Of a DNA stretch of 64,000 nucleotides, positions 27,211 to 36,393 are shown piece after piece. This stretch comes from Alphaproteobacteria bacterium (GTDB lineage: Bacteria; Pseudomonadota; Alphaproteobacteria; Caulobacterales; Aquidulcibacteraceae): NCBI GenBank assembly GCA_027485915.1, contig JAIXQA010000048.1:1-64000 (forward strand). Reading direction: 5' to 3'. The stretch's first letter is position 1. Every line of letters begins with the position of its first letter. Both the position numbers and the translations under genes were made by a program. The notes under the pieces were generated by a model. It did not search any database. It saw nothing but the letters and a program-made list of their open reading frames with translations, and was not told the origin of the DNA.

Positions 27211-28473
27211 TCACTTTCCGCACCAAGCCAACCACATGGCCGCTGTCCAAGAAAAGTCTGGCCCGCCAGACCCCGCGCCCGTCTCTGGGCTGAAACTCTC
27301 GTAGAAACCCGACAATTCGATCAACTTGCGGGAGTCGGTGCGGATACGCTCCGCCCAGTCTTCATGGCCAGCTTCGGCGAGGCCTTGGGCGACCATATAG
27401 CTGACCACCAACCAGATCGGCCCACGCCAATAGCGCTTGTGGTCATACGCGCGACTGCCTGCCTCCAGACTTGGAACCAAATAGGTTGCGCTCTTGGTCA
27501 TACGCTCTAAAGCGGCGATCAGGCGTTGCCTTTGCGCCGGCGTGCCCACCCCAGCATAAAAGGCCAAGAAACTCGCATTGGTCACAAGGCCAGAACTTTC
27601 GCCCGTGACCACATCTCGGGAACAAAAAGCCCCGATTCCCTCATGCCACAGATAGTCCATCCCGGCTTCTGACAAGGCGATGCGGGCTTCAAGTTCTGCC
27701 ACCACCACCGTGTCGCCTAACGCGCGCGCCAGCACCAAAAGGTCTCGGTTCGCACGAAGCAATTCCATCGACATGCCAACATCCAGCATCCGGAATGGAC
27801 CGTGGTCTGCGATCTCACGATGGTTCCAACCAGAGTTGCGGCCAAACTGCAGAATAGCGACATAGCGGTCATACTCCACAGCCGTTGGGCGCATAGCCGC
27901 ATCAACATGGCCCGTATCGCGACGCTGATAGGTGCCGACGCCAGAGGTATCAACCCGCGCGAGGGCATCATCCCATTCGCTGCTATTGTCCCGACCGGTC
28001 TCCCAATTATGGGTGACCATGACCAAACCATTGCCCAAGGGATCGCGATAGGTATGGAACCATCGATGGCTTTTCACGCAGGCCCGATAGAGCGCGATCA
28101 TGCGAGGGTTAGCCGGGTCCGCGCCCTCATCTTCCCAGAGCTTACGCACAATCGTGGCCAAAACCGGCGGCTGAGTGATGCCCGAAGTCGGCGGCGTTTT
28201 TCCCGTCGCCCAAACCGAAGGACCAGGAAAATAGCCCGGGTCATCCTTGTGGAAAATGATATGTGGGATCATGCCATCTTCCCACTGGCCCGAGACCAAG
28301 GTCTCAATCTCTTGCCACGCGCGATCGCGGTCAAACTCCGCAAAACCTAAGGCGACGAAGGCTGAATCCCAATTCCATTGGTAGGGATAGAGGCCATGGG
28401 TTGGCACCGTATAGCCGCCGCGATCATTGCGGCGCAAAATCTCTTGGGCAAGCTGGGAAAGGTCTTGCGTCAC
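27211..28473 (-). CDS. GH63-like mannosylglycerate/glucosylglycerate hydrolase
   Basis: The (alpha/alpha)6-barrel glycosidase has 420 residues, close in length to the characterised mannosylglycerate hydrolase (Thermus, Rubrobacter) and glucosylglycerate hydrolase (Mycobacterium hassiacum). Seen are the entry motif YQWNWDSAFVALGF, EDGMIPHIIFH, the catalytic-region NWETGRDNS with Asp162 as likely acid, and a C-terminal glutamate in YESFSPETG (391-399). It has no signal peptide, so it acts in the cytoplasm. GTG start overlaps the glycerate kinase stop (GTGA). The adjacent glycerate kinase strongly supports glycerate as one product; mannosyl versus glucosyl cannot be told. Confidence 0.82.
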   Translation of the reverse strand: MTQDLSQLAQEILRRNDRGGYTVPTHGLYPYQWNWDSAFVALGFAEFDRDRAWQEIETLVSGQWEDGMIPHIIFHKDDPGYFPGPSVWATGKTPPTSGITQPPVLATIVRKLWEDEGADPANPRMIALYRACVKSHRWFHTYRDPLGNGLVMVTHNWETGRDNSSEWDDALARVDTSGVGTYQRRDTGHVDAAMRPTAVEYDRYVAILQFGRNSGWNHREIADHGPFRMLDVGMSMELLRANRDLLVLARALGDTVVVAELEARIALSEAGMDYLWHEGIGAFCSRDVVTGESSGLVTNASFLAFYAGVGTPAQRQRLIAALERMTKSATYLVPSLEAGSRAYDHKRYWRGPIWLVVSYMVAQGLAEAGHEDWAERIRTDSRKLIELSGFYESFSPETGAGSGGPDFSWTAAMWLAWCGK

Positions 28474-29708
28474 GTGGAAGCTCCTTCAATGGCAATCAGG
28501 CGAATATCATTCACATTGGTGCGGGTTGGGCCGGTCATGATCAGGCCGCCCAAGCGCTCGACGAGGGGATAAGTCCGGTTTGATTCTAGCGCGTATTTGG
28601 CTTCGTTCTGCTGGACCCAAGAAGCCTGCAGATAACCACCAGCATTGTCTTGTGTGCCATCAATCCCATCGGTGTCGCCCGCCAGCGCTTCAATCTTCGC
28701 GGTACGCGGGAGTGCCGACATGAGGCCGACCAGATATTCCAAATTAGGGCCGCCTTGGCCGTCTTTGCGCGCTTTGGTCACGGTCAACTCGCCGCCTGAG
28801 ATCATCAAATGCCGTCCAGGCGTTCGGGCATACATTTGTGCGCGCAGCGCATGGGCTTTGCCGCAGGTCGCAGCATCGCCAGTTAGGGCCTTGCCAGCAT
28901 CAATCACATTCCAACCGTCCGCGCGGGCACGGCTTTCAACGGCAGCCAAGGCGTCGCCATTGGTGGCGATCACTTTGACTGGATGATCGCCAATCGGTGC
29001 GGGTTGATTGTTTAGGATCGCGCGCCGAACAAGCTCTGGCACTTCAATGCCCGCTTTGGCGAGCACGGACAAAGCACCCTCGGGATCAAAATTCGACGCG
29101 ATACTGGGGCCGGAGGCTACGAGCGCAGGATCATCGCCTGCGACATCAGAAATCACATAGGTCAAAAGCTCTGCGCCCCTTGCGCCTGCAACCGCGCCAA
29201 GCCGCCCACCCTTGACCCGCGACAAATGGCGACGAACCAAATTGATATCTTGAATAGGTGCCCCTGAGCGCACCAAGGCGTCCGTCATCGCCTGCTTTTC
29301 CGCTAGACTAATGCCATCAGCCGGGGCGCACAAAAGGGCTGAACCACCGCCTGAGGCAAGGAACAGCACGCGGTCATCTGGCCCGGCAGTTGCTGCCAGT
29401 TCTAGCATTCTCGTGCCAGCCTGCAGGCTATAGTCGTCAGGCACTGGGTGGCGGGCTTCAATAAGTTCAATGCCTGTATGGCTTAGATCAACACCATGGC
29501 CATGGCGTGTCACGGCAAGGCCCGTCACGGGCCGATCCAAGGTTTCAGCGGCAACCACAGCCATTTCGGCTGCCGCCTTTCCATAGGCCAGAACAATGGT
29601 TTTGCCCTTGACCCAATCCTTCGGCAGAGCGGGCGGCAAGGCAAGGCGAGGACTCGCGGCGGCGATGGCCGCAGCGAAATAGTCAGTCAGCATGGAACGA
29701 TACGTCAT
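28470..29708 (-). CDS. Glycerate 2-kinase (MOFRL family)
   Basis: This 412-residue kinase of the DUF4147/MOFRL type phosphorylates D-glycerate to 2-phosphoglycerate, which enters lower glycolysis. Visible are KTIVLAYGKAAAEM, the phosphate-binding loop FLASGGGSALL, NLVRRHLSRVKGGRLG, and the MOFRL end (GGELTVT, ALAGDTDGIDGTQDNAGGY). ATG at 29708 has AGGGAGGAG upstream; the open frame continues to 29747. It is translationally coupled to the glycosylglycerate hydrolase, whose product glycerate it would consume. Confidence 0.92.
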   Translation of the reverse strand: MTYRSMLTDYFAAAIAAASPRLALPPALPKDWVKGKTIVLAYGKAAAEMAVVAAETLDRPVTGLAVTRHGHGVDLSHTGIELIEARHPVPDDYSLQAGTRMLELAATAGPDDRVLFLASGGGSALLCAPADGISLAEKQAMTDALVRSGAPIQDINLVRRHLSRVKGGRLGAVAGARGAELLTYVISDVAGDDPALVASGPSIASNFDPEGALSVLAKAGIEVPELVRRAILNNQPAPIGDHPVKVIATNGDALAAVESRARADGWNVIDAGKALTGDAATCGKAHALRAQMYARTPGRHLMISGGELTVTKARKDGQGGPNLEYLVGLMSALPRTAKIEALAGDTDGIDGTQDNAGGYLQASWVQQNEAKYALESNRTYPLVERLGGLIMTGPTRTNVNDIRLIAIEGAST

Positions 29709-29773
29709 GATGCGCGTGCTCCTCCCTAGCCAAAAGCCATCGGGCATCCATCAAGGAAGCGGTTGGAAGGAAA

Positions 29774-29819
29774 ACGTGCAAGGCCTGACTTACGCCTTGC
29801 CCTGCACGTCTTTGGTTGA
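29774..29819 (-). other. Hairpin after TonB receptor 2
   Basis: ACGTGC-AAGGC pairs with GCCTT and GCACGT around a bulge, followed on the minus strand by a short TTT. Located just after the receptor stop and before the glycerate kinase start, it may reduce transcription into the enzyme genes. Confidence 0.45.
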
Positions 29820-29824
29820 TTGCT

Positions 29825-32284
29825 TTAGAAGCTGTAAGTTACACGGGCCATAATCCGGCGTGGCAGAACCGGACGTCCGACGAAGAAGGCACCATTAGCA
29901 GCTTGGTTGTTGTCCTGCCGTGGCGAGCCTTCAGTCACCGCATCCTCATCGGTCAAATTATAGACATTGAGGCTGAAGCGCGCGTTTTGTTGGCCGATTG
30001 GCAAAGTATAGCCAACATCCAAATTCACGATGTTCCACTCATCCAGCAAAATTGTGTTGCTGGATGACGTATAGTTGGAGCCGGTGAAGTTGGTAAAGAG
30101 GGAAGCGTCCCACTTGCCATCATCATAATAAAGGCCAGCATTGTACAAGAAGCCAGGCTGACGCTCGACATCTTTGCCGATCAGAGAGGGGGTTGAGTCA
30201 AACGCGCTATATTGGTTCGACTGCAAGGTCAGGTTGCCGCTGAAACGCAAGTTGGAATTGATCTTGTAGTCAATCGTGCCTTCAACCGCAAAAGACTCAG
30301 TCCCAACCAAATTCACCCTTTCGGTGAAGCCACCGGCACCATCATTGACGAACAAGACTTGGCGGCGATTGTCCAAGCTGGTCGCAAGGCCAGCGAGCGT
30401 CAAAGACACACGCTTCATATTCATCTTCAGACCGATTTCGCCCTGATTGATGATTTCGGCTTTGAAGGACGACGGCTGGAACAGAGAGTTGAACGAGACC
30501 GAACGCAATTCTGGGAAGAAGTAGCCGCGCGAGAAGTTGGCATAAAGGCTGACCCGGTCGGTTGCCTTATAGAGGCCGCCGATGGCGCCTGCCCACTCCG
30601 TTGTGGAAACTTTGCCCTTCGTGAAGGCACCATTGCCCCAGATCACATCGCGCAGCGAAGTCGACAGATTGGCGGTCGTGGAATCGGTGACCACGACTGA
30701 CGTCCGTTCACGACTGATGTTCCCCGTCAGCTTCTCAACCCGGAAACCAATGTCGAGGTTGAACTTCTCACCAATCTTAATCTGGTCAGCGAAATAGCCA
30801 GCATAGCGCTCAGCTTCATGCTGGTTGTTCACATAGCCTGCACCGGCGTTCAACAAACCATTGCGCGACACGATGGTTTGGGTCGCGCCATTGGTGACGA
30901 CGAGATTGACCAAGCGCGGGCGGTTGTTCAATTCTGCCAGATAAGTCGTGGTGACATTATAGTCGCCAGCGCTGGCATTGCCGTAAAAGGCCCCCAAAGT
31001 GATGCTGTGATCCAAGGCACCGGTCACAAAACCTTTAGTCAGATTGACTTCGGCGGTGAAGTCTTCTGCTGGTCGAACCCGGTCGGTAAAACGGTTGGCG
31101 AACAGCAAGGTATTAGCTGCCACCGTCCCACCACCGACAAAGGTGAAGTTGGCATTGGCGGTGCTGCCGAGGCCACGATTGGTCAAAAAGCTTTGGAGGG
31201 TTTCGGGCACGTTGATGACGCCGTCACCGTCCGAGAACAGGCCGAACTTGTGCTTATAATCGCTGTATTTGATGCGGCCATTCGCCGCCCAGCCGGAATC
31301 GCCAAAACTCTTGTCAAAGGACAAAGCGATAAGGCCGCCGGTGGTGGCCACGCCGTCATTGATCTCCGAGACGAAATTGCCCGTTGGAGTCTTGAAGCCC
31401 AAGCTTGGGCCAAAATCATTCTGAACGGAATCGACAATTTGGCCATCATTGCCTCTCAGGCGCTCACGCGTGGCACCATTGAGCGGGATTGGCAGATAGA
31501 AATGGGCCTGGTCATCGATATATTGGCCAGACAAAGTGATCGAGCCACTGCCATCACCAAAGCGATAGTCGAGGTTGCCGCGAATTTGGCCGCCGACCGT
31601 ATCAAGATTGGTATCGAGCGGACCCTTGTCGCTGCGATAGAAGCCAGAAACCGCATAGAACAGGTTTTCGCTGAGTGGACCGCTGACCGCGAAGTCACCC
31701 CGGACACGGCCTTCTTCAGCCACTTCCACTTGCGCGACACCCTGATAGGAATCGCCACCCTTCTTGCTGATATAGTTGATCAGGCCTGCAACCGATCCGG
31801 GGCCAAACAAATTAGACACACCACCTCGCACAAACTCCAGACGCTGAACGCCCAAATCGTTGCGGTAATAGACGTCATAGGCGGACGAGTTCAGACCAAA
31901 GCTCGAAAGGACGGTGATGCCGTCATACATCAGGGGCGTAAACTGATATTGACCGCCCGATGGCAGACCTTTGACGAAGATGTTCGCTGCAACTTCGCCG
32001 CCGCCACCATCAGCTTTGATAGTGGGTACAGAGTTTAGAATATCGGCTTGGCCACCGGACGATAGACGCGACAAGCTTTGCGCGTTCAATTGGGTTACGG
32101 CCAAGGGGGTATCCAAGGCAACACGGCTACGGCTGGTACCCGTGACGATAACGACTTCGACTTCTTTCTCTGGCGCATCCGTGGCGGAAGCAGCCGCCGA
32201 CTGATTCTGGGCCCAAGCCATAGGTGCGAAGGCAAAAAGCGACACGCTGCCCAAAGCGATCGCCAGTTTTGACGTTGTTTTCAT
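29825..32284 (-). CDS. TonB-dependent receptor (glycosylglycerate locus)
   Basis: This is an outer-membrane receptor of 819 residues. Its signal peptide ends at MAWAQN (about 22-27); the TonB box and plug follow (EVEVVIVTGTSRS, ILNSVPTIKADGGG, NIFVKGLPSG), then a barrel ending ARVTYSF. ATG at 32284 follows GGGGAG; the longer frame would spoil the signal peptide. It heads the operon with glycerate kinase, hydrolase, MFS and sugar kinase, and its promoter is shared with the divergent ROK regulator. It would import the glycosylglycerate or a larger compound containing it. Confidence 0.92.
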   Translation of the reverse strand: MKTTSKLAIALGSVSLFAFAPMAWAQNQSAAASATDAPEKEVEVVIVTGTSRSRVALDTPLAVTQLNAQSLSRLSSGGQADILNSVPTIKADGGGGEVAANIFVKGLPSGGQYQFTPLMYDGITVLSSFGLNSSAYDVYYRNDLGVQRLEFVRGGVSNLFGPGSVAGLINYISKKGGDSYQGVAQVEVAEEGRVRGDFAVSGPLSENLFYAVSGFYRSDKGPLDTNLDTVGGQIRGNLDYRFGDGSGSITLSGQYIDDQAHFYLPIPLNGATRERLRGNDGQIVDSVQNDFGPSLGFKTPTGNFVSEINDGVATTGGLIALSFDKSFGDSGWAANGRIKYSDYKHKFGLFSDGDGVINVPETLQSFLTNRGLGSTANANFTFVGGGTVAANTLLFANRFTDRVRPAEDFTAEVNLTKGFVTGALDHSITLGAFYGNASAGDYNVTTTYLAELNNRPRLVNLVVTNGATQTIVSRNGLLNAGAGYVNNQHEAERYAGYFADQIKIGEKFNLDIGFRVEKLTGNISRERTSVVVTDSTTANLSTSLRDVIWGNGAFTKGKVSTTEWAGAIGGLYKATDRVSLYANFSRGYFFPELRSVSFNSLFQPSSFKAEIINQGEIGLKMNMKRVSLTLAGLATSLDNRRQVLFVNDGAGGFTERVNLVGTESFAVEGTIDYKINSNLRFSGNLTLQSNQYSAFDSTPSLIGKDVERQPGFLYNAGLYYDDGKWDASLFTNFTGSNYTSSSNTILLDEWNIVNLDVGYTLPIGQQNARFSLNVYNLTDEDAVTEGSPRQDNNQAANGAFFVGRPVLPRRIMARVTYSF

Positions 32285-32352
32285 TGTTTCTCTCCCCGTC
32301 GTTGGGTTTCCGCAAAGACCCCAACTGTTCATGAATGTTTCAAGACTAGCAG

Positions 32353-32379
32353 GAATATAACTTATGACAAGTATTATTC
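32353..32379. promoter_or_regulatory. Candidate operator of the ROK regulator
   Basis: An imperfect palindrome has 11-base arms (GAATATAACTT and AAGTATTATTC, 9 of 11 paired, 5-base spacer). It is in the only gap between the divergent receptor and ROK-regulator genes. AT-rich palindromes of this size are typical ROK repressor sites. Confidence 0.5.
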
Positions 32380-32383
32380 AACC

Positions 32384-33571
32384 GTGGCTGAGTTGCACTC
32401 CGATAAACTTCGCGTCAAACTGAAAACCATGACGCAGAAGTTCCTACCCCATGACCAGTTCGGGCTGCCCTCTGACAGCGAAATGGCGATCCTCAGTCAT
32501 ATTCTGCGCAATAAGGGTGCGGCCCAGCCCGATATTGTATCGGCGACAGACCTGTCGCAGCAGACGGTATCGCGCCTCGTCAATGGCTTGTTGGCGCGTG
32601 GGGCCGTGCAATTAGGTGGCCGAATCCCCAATGGCAAACGGGGGCAGCCCCGGCTGAAATTAGAAATCGCGCCGAGCTACGCCTATTCGCTTGGCGTGGC
32701 ATTGATGACCGACGCTATGTCCGTCCTTTTGATGGATTTTGCGGGTCAAGTCGTCGACTATCATTATGTCGAAATGCCAAGGATGAGCCGCAGCGCCGTA
32801 TTCGCCCAGCTTGACAAAATCGTAGACGGATTTTTGAAGCGCCATCCCCAAGCCAAAGACCGCTTGCTGGGCGTGGGCGTTGGCATATCTGGCTATAGTC
32901 TTGATGGCCGGGCCCGATATAACCCGCCAACGGCCCTTGATGATTGGGCCATGGTGGACATTGATCGTCTGTTCACCGAAGCGCTTGGTTTGCCAGCTTG
33001 GGTGGAGAATGACGGCAATGCGGCCGCCATTGGCGAAAGCCTCCTAGGTGTCGGACGGCGTTATGCCAATTTCGTCTATGTCTTCATCGCAGCAGGTATT
33101 GGTGGCGGTGTCATTTCAAACCACCAGCTTTTGCGCGGCATTCATGGCAATGGTGGCGAGATTGGTCTGATCTTGCCCCGTAACATGTTTGAGTTGCCCA
33201 CACTCGAAACCCTATTGGCCTCCATCCAGGAGCAAGGGATCGAGGTTTCGAGCATTTCAGAAATGCTAGCACGATTTGATGTGAATTGGCCGGGCATTGA
33301 CGCCTGGATCGAACGAGCCCGCGATCCACTTTCACTGATTGCCTCATCCATTGCAGCCCTGCTGGACCCTGAGGCGATTGTACTTGGTGGGCGTCTGCCT
33401 GCGGAGTTGTCGCAAAAGATCATCCCCAAGCTCGAACTCTATGACGACGCCCGCCGCGAGGAACCAAGACCGTTACCAAAGTTCTTGCTCTCGGAGACGA
33501 AAGTCGATGCCTGCGCCATTGGTGCTGCCATGCTTCCACTTGAAAAACAGTTTTTCGCCAGCATGGTTTGA
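32384..33571 (+). CDS. ROK-family transcriptional regulator
   Basis: The protein has about 395 residues. An N-terminal winged helix-turn-helix spans residues 35-95 (AILSHILRNKGAAQPDIVSATDLS, QQTVSRLVNGLLARGAV). A ROK sugar-binding fold follows with VGVGISGYSLDGRARY, WVENDGNAAAIGES and VFIAAGIGGGVI. The Cys-rich zinc motif normal for ROK proteins after HGNGGEIG is missing. GTG at 32384 is the first start and lies next to the operator palindrome; ATG at 32429 is an alternative and neither has a good ribosome binding site. It is divergent from the TonB receptor operon that it should repress, probably with the hexose or glycosylglycerate as inducer. Confidence 0.88.
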   Translation: MAELHSDKLRVKLKTMTQKFLPHDQFGLPSDSEMAILSHILRNKGAAQPDIVSATDLSQQTVSRLVNGLLARGAVQLGGRIPNGKRGQPRLKLEIAPSYAYSLGVALMTDAMSVLLMDFAGQVVDYHYVEMPRMSRSAVFAQLDKIVDGFLKRHPQAKDRLLGVGVGISGYSLDGRARYNPPTALDDWAMVDIDRLFTEALGLPAWVENDGNAAAIGESLLGVGRRYANFVYVFIAAGIGGGVISNHQLLRGIHGNGGEIGLILPRNMFELPTLETLLASIQEQGIEVSSISEMLARFDVNWPGIDAWIERARDPLSLIASSIAALLDPEAIVLGGRLPAELSQKIIPKLELYDDARREEPRPLPKFLLSETKVDACAIGAAMLPLEKQFFASMV

Positions 33572-33582
33572 ATAGGCAGCGC

Positions 33583-34056
33583 CTAAACCGGACAATCGCC
33601 GAGCCTCTTACCGCTGACTTTCGTTTCCAGGACGCGGTGCAGAAATTGGGCACGGCCCACCACGATGAACTCCATTTCCGAAACGCTTCCCTGCCATTGT
33701 GTTGTCAGCACCCCAAAGGGCATGGCACAGCGCGTTTCAAAACGAATAGCCATGCCATCCACCATAAGCCTCCGCGTATCGCAGGTGACCGCTTCACGCC
33801 CCTGCGGGGGTGACGGTTTCAAGGGGGCTGTGGCATCGGCTTGAAGTTGGGCTTGGGTAAAGCAGGCCGTGCGAGTTTGGACTTGGCCAGCATCCGGGCC
33901 GAGGTTCATGCTCTGGCTCATTTGCCATTGGCCCGGTTGGAAGTGGAGGGATGTAATGATATCTGGGGGTGCGGGTGCCGCCCCACACAGCGCGAAGACG
34001 GCAAGCCCCGCAACAACAAGGCCGGATGCGAGATTGCTTGCGAACTTAAACAACAT
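33583..34056 (-). CDS. DUF3617 family exported protein
   Basis: The protein of 157 residues has a signal peptide to about residue 27 (VFALCGAAPAP) and the DUF3617 pattern: FQPGQWQMSQSM, a Cys in TRTACFTQAQL, a second in AVTCDTRRL, third and fourth near the end (RCAMPFG, GDCPV), and the W..Q..VS strand. Four cysteines likely form two disulfides in the periplasm. AAAGG lies eight bases before the ATG. Divergent from the two-component system; function unknown. Confidence 0.85.
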   Translation of the reverse strand: MLFKFASNLASGLVVAGLAVFALCGAAPAPPDIITSLHFQPGQWQMSQSMNLGPDAGQVQTRTACFTQAQLQADATAPLKPSPPQGREAVTCDTRRLMVDGMAIRFETRCAMPFGVLTTQWQGSVSEMEFIVVGRAQFLHRVLETKVSGKRLGDCPV

Positions 34057-34141
34057 GGTTTTGACCTTTCGACTAAAGAAGGTCAGACCCTAAATCAGGT
34101 CTAAAATTTTTGGTTGGCAAGGTCTGACGCGGAACGCCTCG

Positions 34142-34162
34142 ATTGTGACAATCTGTGACAAG
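34142..34162. promoter_or_regulatory. TGTGACA direct repeats, candidate response-regulator box
   Basis: TGTGACA at 34144-34150 and again at 34154-34160, spaced 10 bp, between the divergent DUF3617 and response-regulator genes. Direct repeats at one helical turn fit an OmpR-family dimer. Confidence 0.5.
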
Positions 34163-34229
34163 GTGATTGAATGTGTGCGCTTTCTGAGGTGAAGGGAGAC
34201 CATTACGCCCAGTTTTGGAACCTGCACTT

Positions 34230-34964
34230 ATGATTACACCGGAGACGCCTCATATCTTAATTGTCGATGATCATCGCGAGATCCGCGACAGCCTCGGCGC
34301 ATTCCTGCGGCGGCATGGCCGGCGGGTTACCACGGCAGAATCTGTCGCCGCCGCCCGAGAAGCAATGAAGGTGAATCGGTTTGACCTCATCGTCCTCGAT
34401 ATCATGATGCCGGGCGAGGATGGTTTGTCTTTTTGTAAATCCCTGATCCCCAGCCAGTCACCACCTGTCATTTTGATTTCGGCGCGCGGCGAAGATGTCG
34501 ACCGCATCGTTGGGCTAGAGATAGGGGCTGACGATTATCTGCCAAAGCCTTTCAACCCGCGTGAGCTTTTGGCGCGCATTGATGCGGTAATCCGACGCGC
34601 GGTCCAGCCGCCGCGGGGTAGCGTCACCGGAAGTCTAAAAAAGGCGCGGTTTGGCGATTGGTCGTTCAGTCCGACCCAATTCAGGCTACAACGAGACGGC
34701 CAAGCGCATTTGCTGCTCTCCTCGACGGAGGCACGCCTGCTTCAAGTTCTTGTCCAGCGCCCCGGAATCGCCTTCTCGCGCGATCAATTGTTAGATCTCT
34801 CCAGCGTGCATGGCCTCGACATCAGCGAACGAGCCATCGACACCCAAATCTCTCGGCTCCGGAAGAAGCTGGGCGATGAGCCTAAAAACCCTCGCTTCAT
34901 CCAGACCATCTGGGGCGGCGGCTATGTCTTTGCGGAGGCTGTCACATGGTCGGACGAAAACTAG
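34230..34964 (+). CDS. OmpR-family response regulator
   Basis: This 244-residue regulator has receiver acidic residues DD at 13-14, phosphorylation site Asp57 in LIVLDIMMPG and Lys in LPKPFNP. The winged-helix effector (from about 140) ends with RLRKKLGDEPKNPRFIQTIWGGGYVF. ATG at 34230 is chosen over the TTG at 34215 because it places the receiver start normally; no strong ribosome binding site is seen. It overlaps the kinase gene by 19 bases. It probably regulates the TonB receptor gene downstream and itself through TGTGACA boxes. Confidence 0.92.
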   Translation: MITPETPHILIVDDHREIRDSLGAFLRRHGRRVTTAESVAAAREAMKVNRFDLIVLDIMMPGEDGLSFCKSLIPSQSPPVILISARGEDVDRIVGLEIGADDYLPKPFNPRELLARIDAVIRRAVQPPRGSVTGSLKKARFGDWSFSPTQFRLQRDGQAHLLLSSTEARLLQVLVQRPGIAFSRDQLLDLSSVHGLDISERAIDTQISRLRKKLGDEPKNPRFIQTIWGGGYVFAEAVTWSDEN

Positions 34965-36277
34965 TTGGCTCTACCCTTGCGATGCAAGTGGGGGGGCTTG
35001 CCATTCTGGCTGTCATCCTTTCCAATATTCTGACGGTTGTTTTCTTTTTTGGCGACCGTAATGAGATCATTCGCACTATCGTCAATTCGGAGACGATTGC
35101 GCGTTTAACCCCCGTTGTCGCCGCGCTCGAACAGGGCGAAGCCTTGCGCTTAGACGAGACCTTGACAGTCCGCCCTGCTGGCAATTGGAAAGCTGACCCA
35201 AGGATTTGGCAAGAGGCCCCAATTCTGGCGGGCCAAATCATGTCCAATTCCGGATCAAAAGACTTACGCGTTTTCACACCCCGAGTTTCCACATTCACAT
35301 TTAGCGATTTGTTTCAGCAAGTGCAGCACGGTGGCCCGCAGGTGGCGGCCATCCTCAGGCCCCTCAATCAAGCACCGCTTGTTATTCTTGTGCGAATTCA
35401 GCCGGATTTGCCGCCACCTTTAGCCGCCCTTATCGCCACATTGATCTCTGGGGTGCTGATTACGTTTGGCACCAGCTTTCTGATAGGGCGTATGACGCAG
35501 CCCTTAACGACGTTGGCGGCGGCATCGGAGCGAATTGGCCAAAGCGCTCAAATTGAAAGGGTTCCAGTGCGCGGACCCTTGGAACTTCAGATCGCAGCTG
35601 GCGCGTTCAATCGCATGGCCCAGAGGATCAGCCAATTGCTTGACCGCCAACGAGCAACACTCTGGGCCCTAGGCCATGATTTACGCACGCCCGTGACCGC
35701 CATGCGCATCCGGCTTGAACTGGTCGAGGATGAGGAGTCGCGCAACCGTTTACGAGAATCCGTGCACGAGATAGAACGCGTGGTTGAAGATGCCCTGTTT
35801 CTGGCCCGCAGCGAATTGGCCGCCCCACCAACACAACTGGCGAGCTTAGATGAGCTTGTTGAACGCGCGGTCACTGGCCTCAAAGAAGCAGACCCCGCCG
35901 CCCGCAGTCGCCTAGCGATCCTCAAAGATCCGAGGGCGAAAGTTCTAGCCCGTCCAAATGATGTCGTGCGTGCTATCCGAAATCTGGTTCATAACGCCCT
36001 TCGCCACACGTCCGGTCCAGTCCAAGTCCGTGTCTTGGCAGAACCAAACCCAGCCATCGAAGTCGGGGATTGGGGGGAAGGCCTTCCCGCAGAAGTACTC
36101 CAAGCCCCTGGTGAACCCTTTGTGCGCGGCGACCAAGCGCGTAGCGCTGACGGCAGTACTGGCTTGGGACTGGCCATTGTACGATCGATTGCCGAAAGTC
36201 ACAGAGCGCAATTGAGCGCTGAGAATCGTCGCGGCGAAACTGGCACGATCATGCGGCTCGTGTTCGAAGCTGGTTAA
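34946..36277 (+). CDS. Sensor histidine kinase, EnvZ-like
   Basis: The kinase has 443 residues and membrane helices at 15-36 and about 160-180, with a periplasmic sensor of 120 residues between them and a HAMP linker (GRMTQPLTTLAAASERIGQ). Phosphoacceptor His244 lies in LGHDLRTPVTAMR; the ATPase part has LVHNALRHT, GDWGEGLP and GLGLAIV. It forms a two-gene operon with the regulator and is followed by the third TonB receptor. Confidence 0.93.
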   Translation: MVGRKLVGSTLAMQVGGLAILAVILSNILTVVFFFGDRNEIIRTIVNSETIARLTPVVAALEQGEALRLDETLTVRPAGNWKADPRIWQEAPILAGQIMSNSGSKDLRVFTPRVSTFTFSDLFQQVQHGGPQVAAILRPLNQAPLVILVRIQPDLPPPLAALIATLISGVLITFGTSFLIGRMTQPLTTLAAASERIGQSAQIERVPVRGPLELQIAAGAFNRMAQRISQLLDRQRATLWALGHDLRTPVTAMRIRLELVEDEESRNRLRESVHEIERVVEDALFLARSELAAPPTQLASLDELVERAVTGLKEADPAARSRLAILKDPRAKVLARPNDVVRAIRNLVHNALRHTSGPVQVRVLAEPNPAIEVGDWGEGLPAEVLQAPGEPFVRGDQARSADGSTGLGLAIVRSIAESHRAQLSAENRRGETGTIMRLVFEAG

Positions 36278-36291
36278 GCCTCGATGCAGCC

Positions 36292-36308
36292 GTGACATCG
36301 TTTGTCAC
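36292..36308. promoter_or_regulatory. GTGACA-N5-TGTCAC inverted repeat
   Basis: Perfect 6-bp half-sites around five bases, 85 bases upstream of TonB receptor 3 and just after the kinase stop. The half-site is the same TGTGACA word seen before the response regulator gene, here inverted. Confidence 0.45.
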
Positions 36309-36393
36309 AACTCCATAAATCCGTGGCGCACATCGCCTAACGGCCTGATCTAAAAGCAAGACCATCCCGCCCCTAGAAAAATGAGATGGTCTA

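Noticed and set aside
30818-32038. A 406-codon open frame on the plus strand.
   Set aside because: It is fully antisense to the TonB receptor at 29825-32284, whose translation has signal peptide, plug and barrel end; the antisense product has no domain features and no ribosome binding site.
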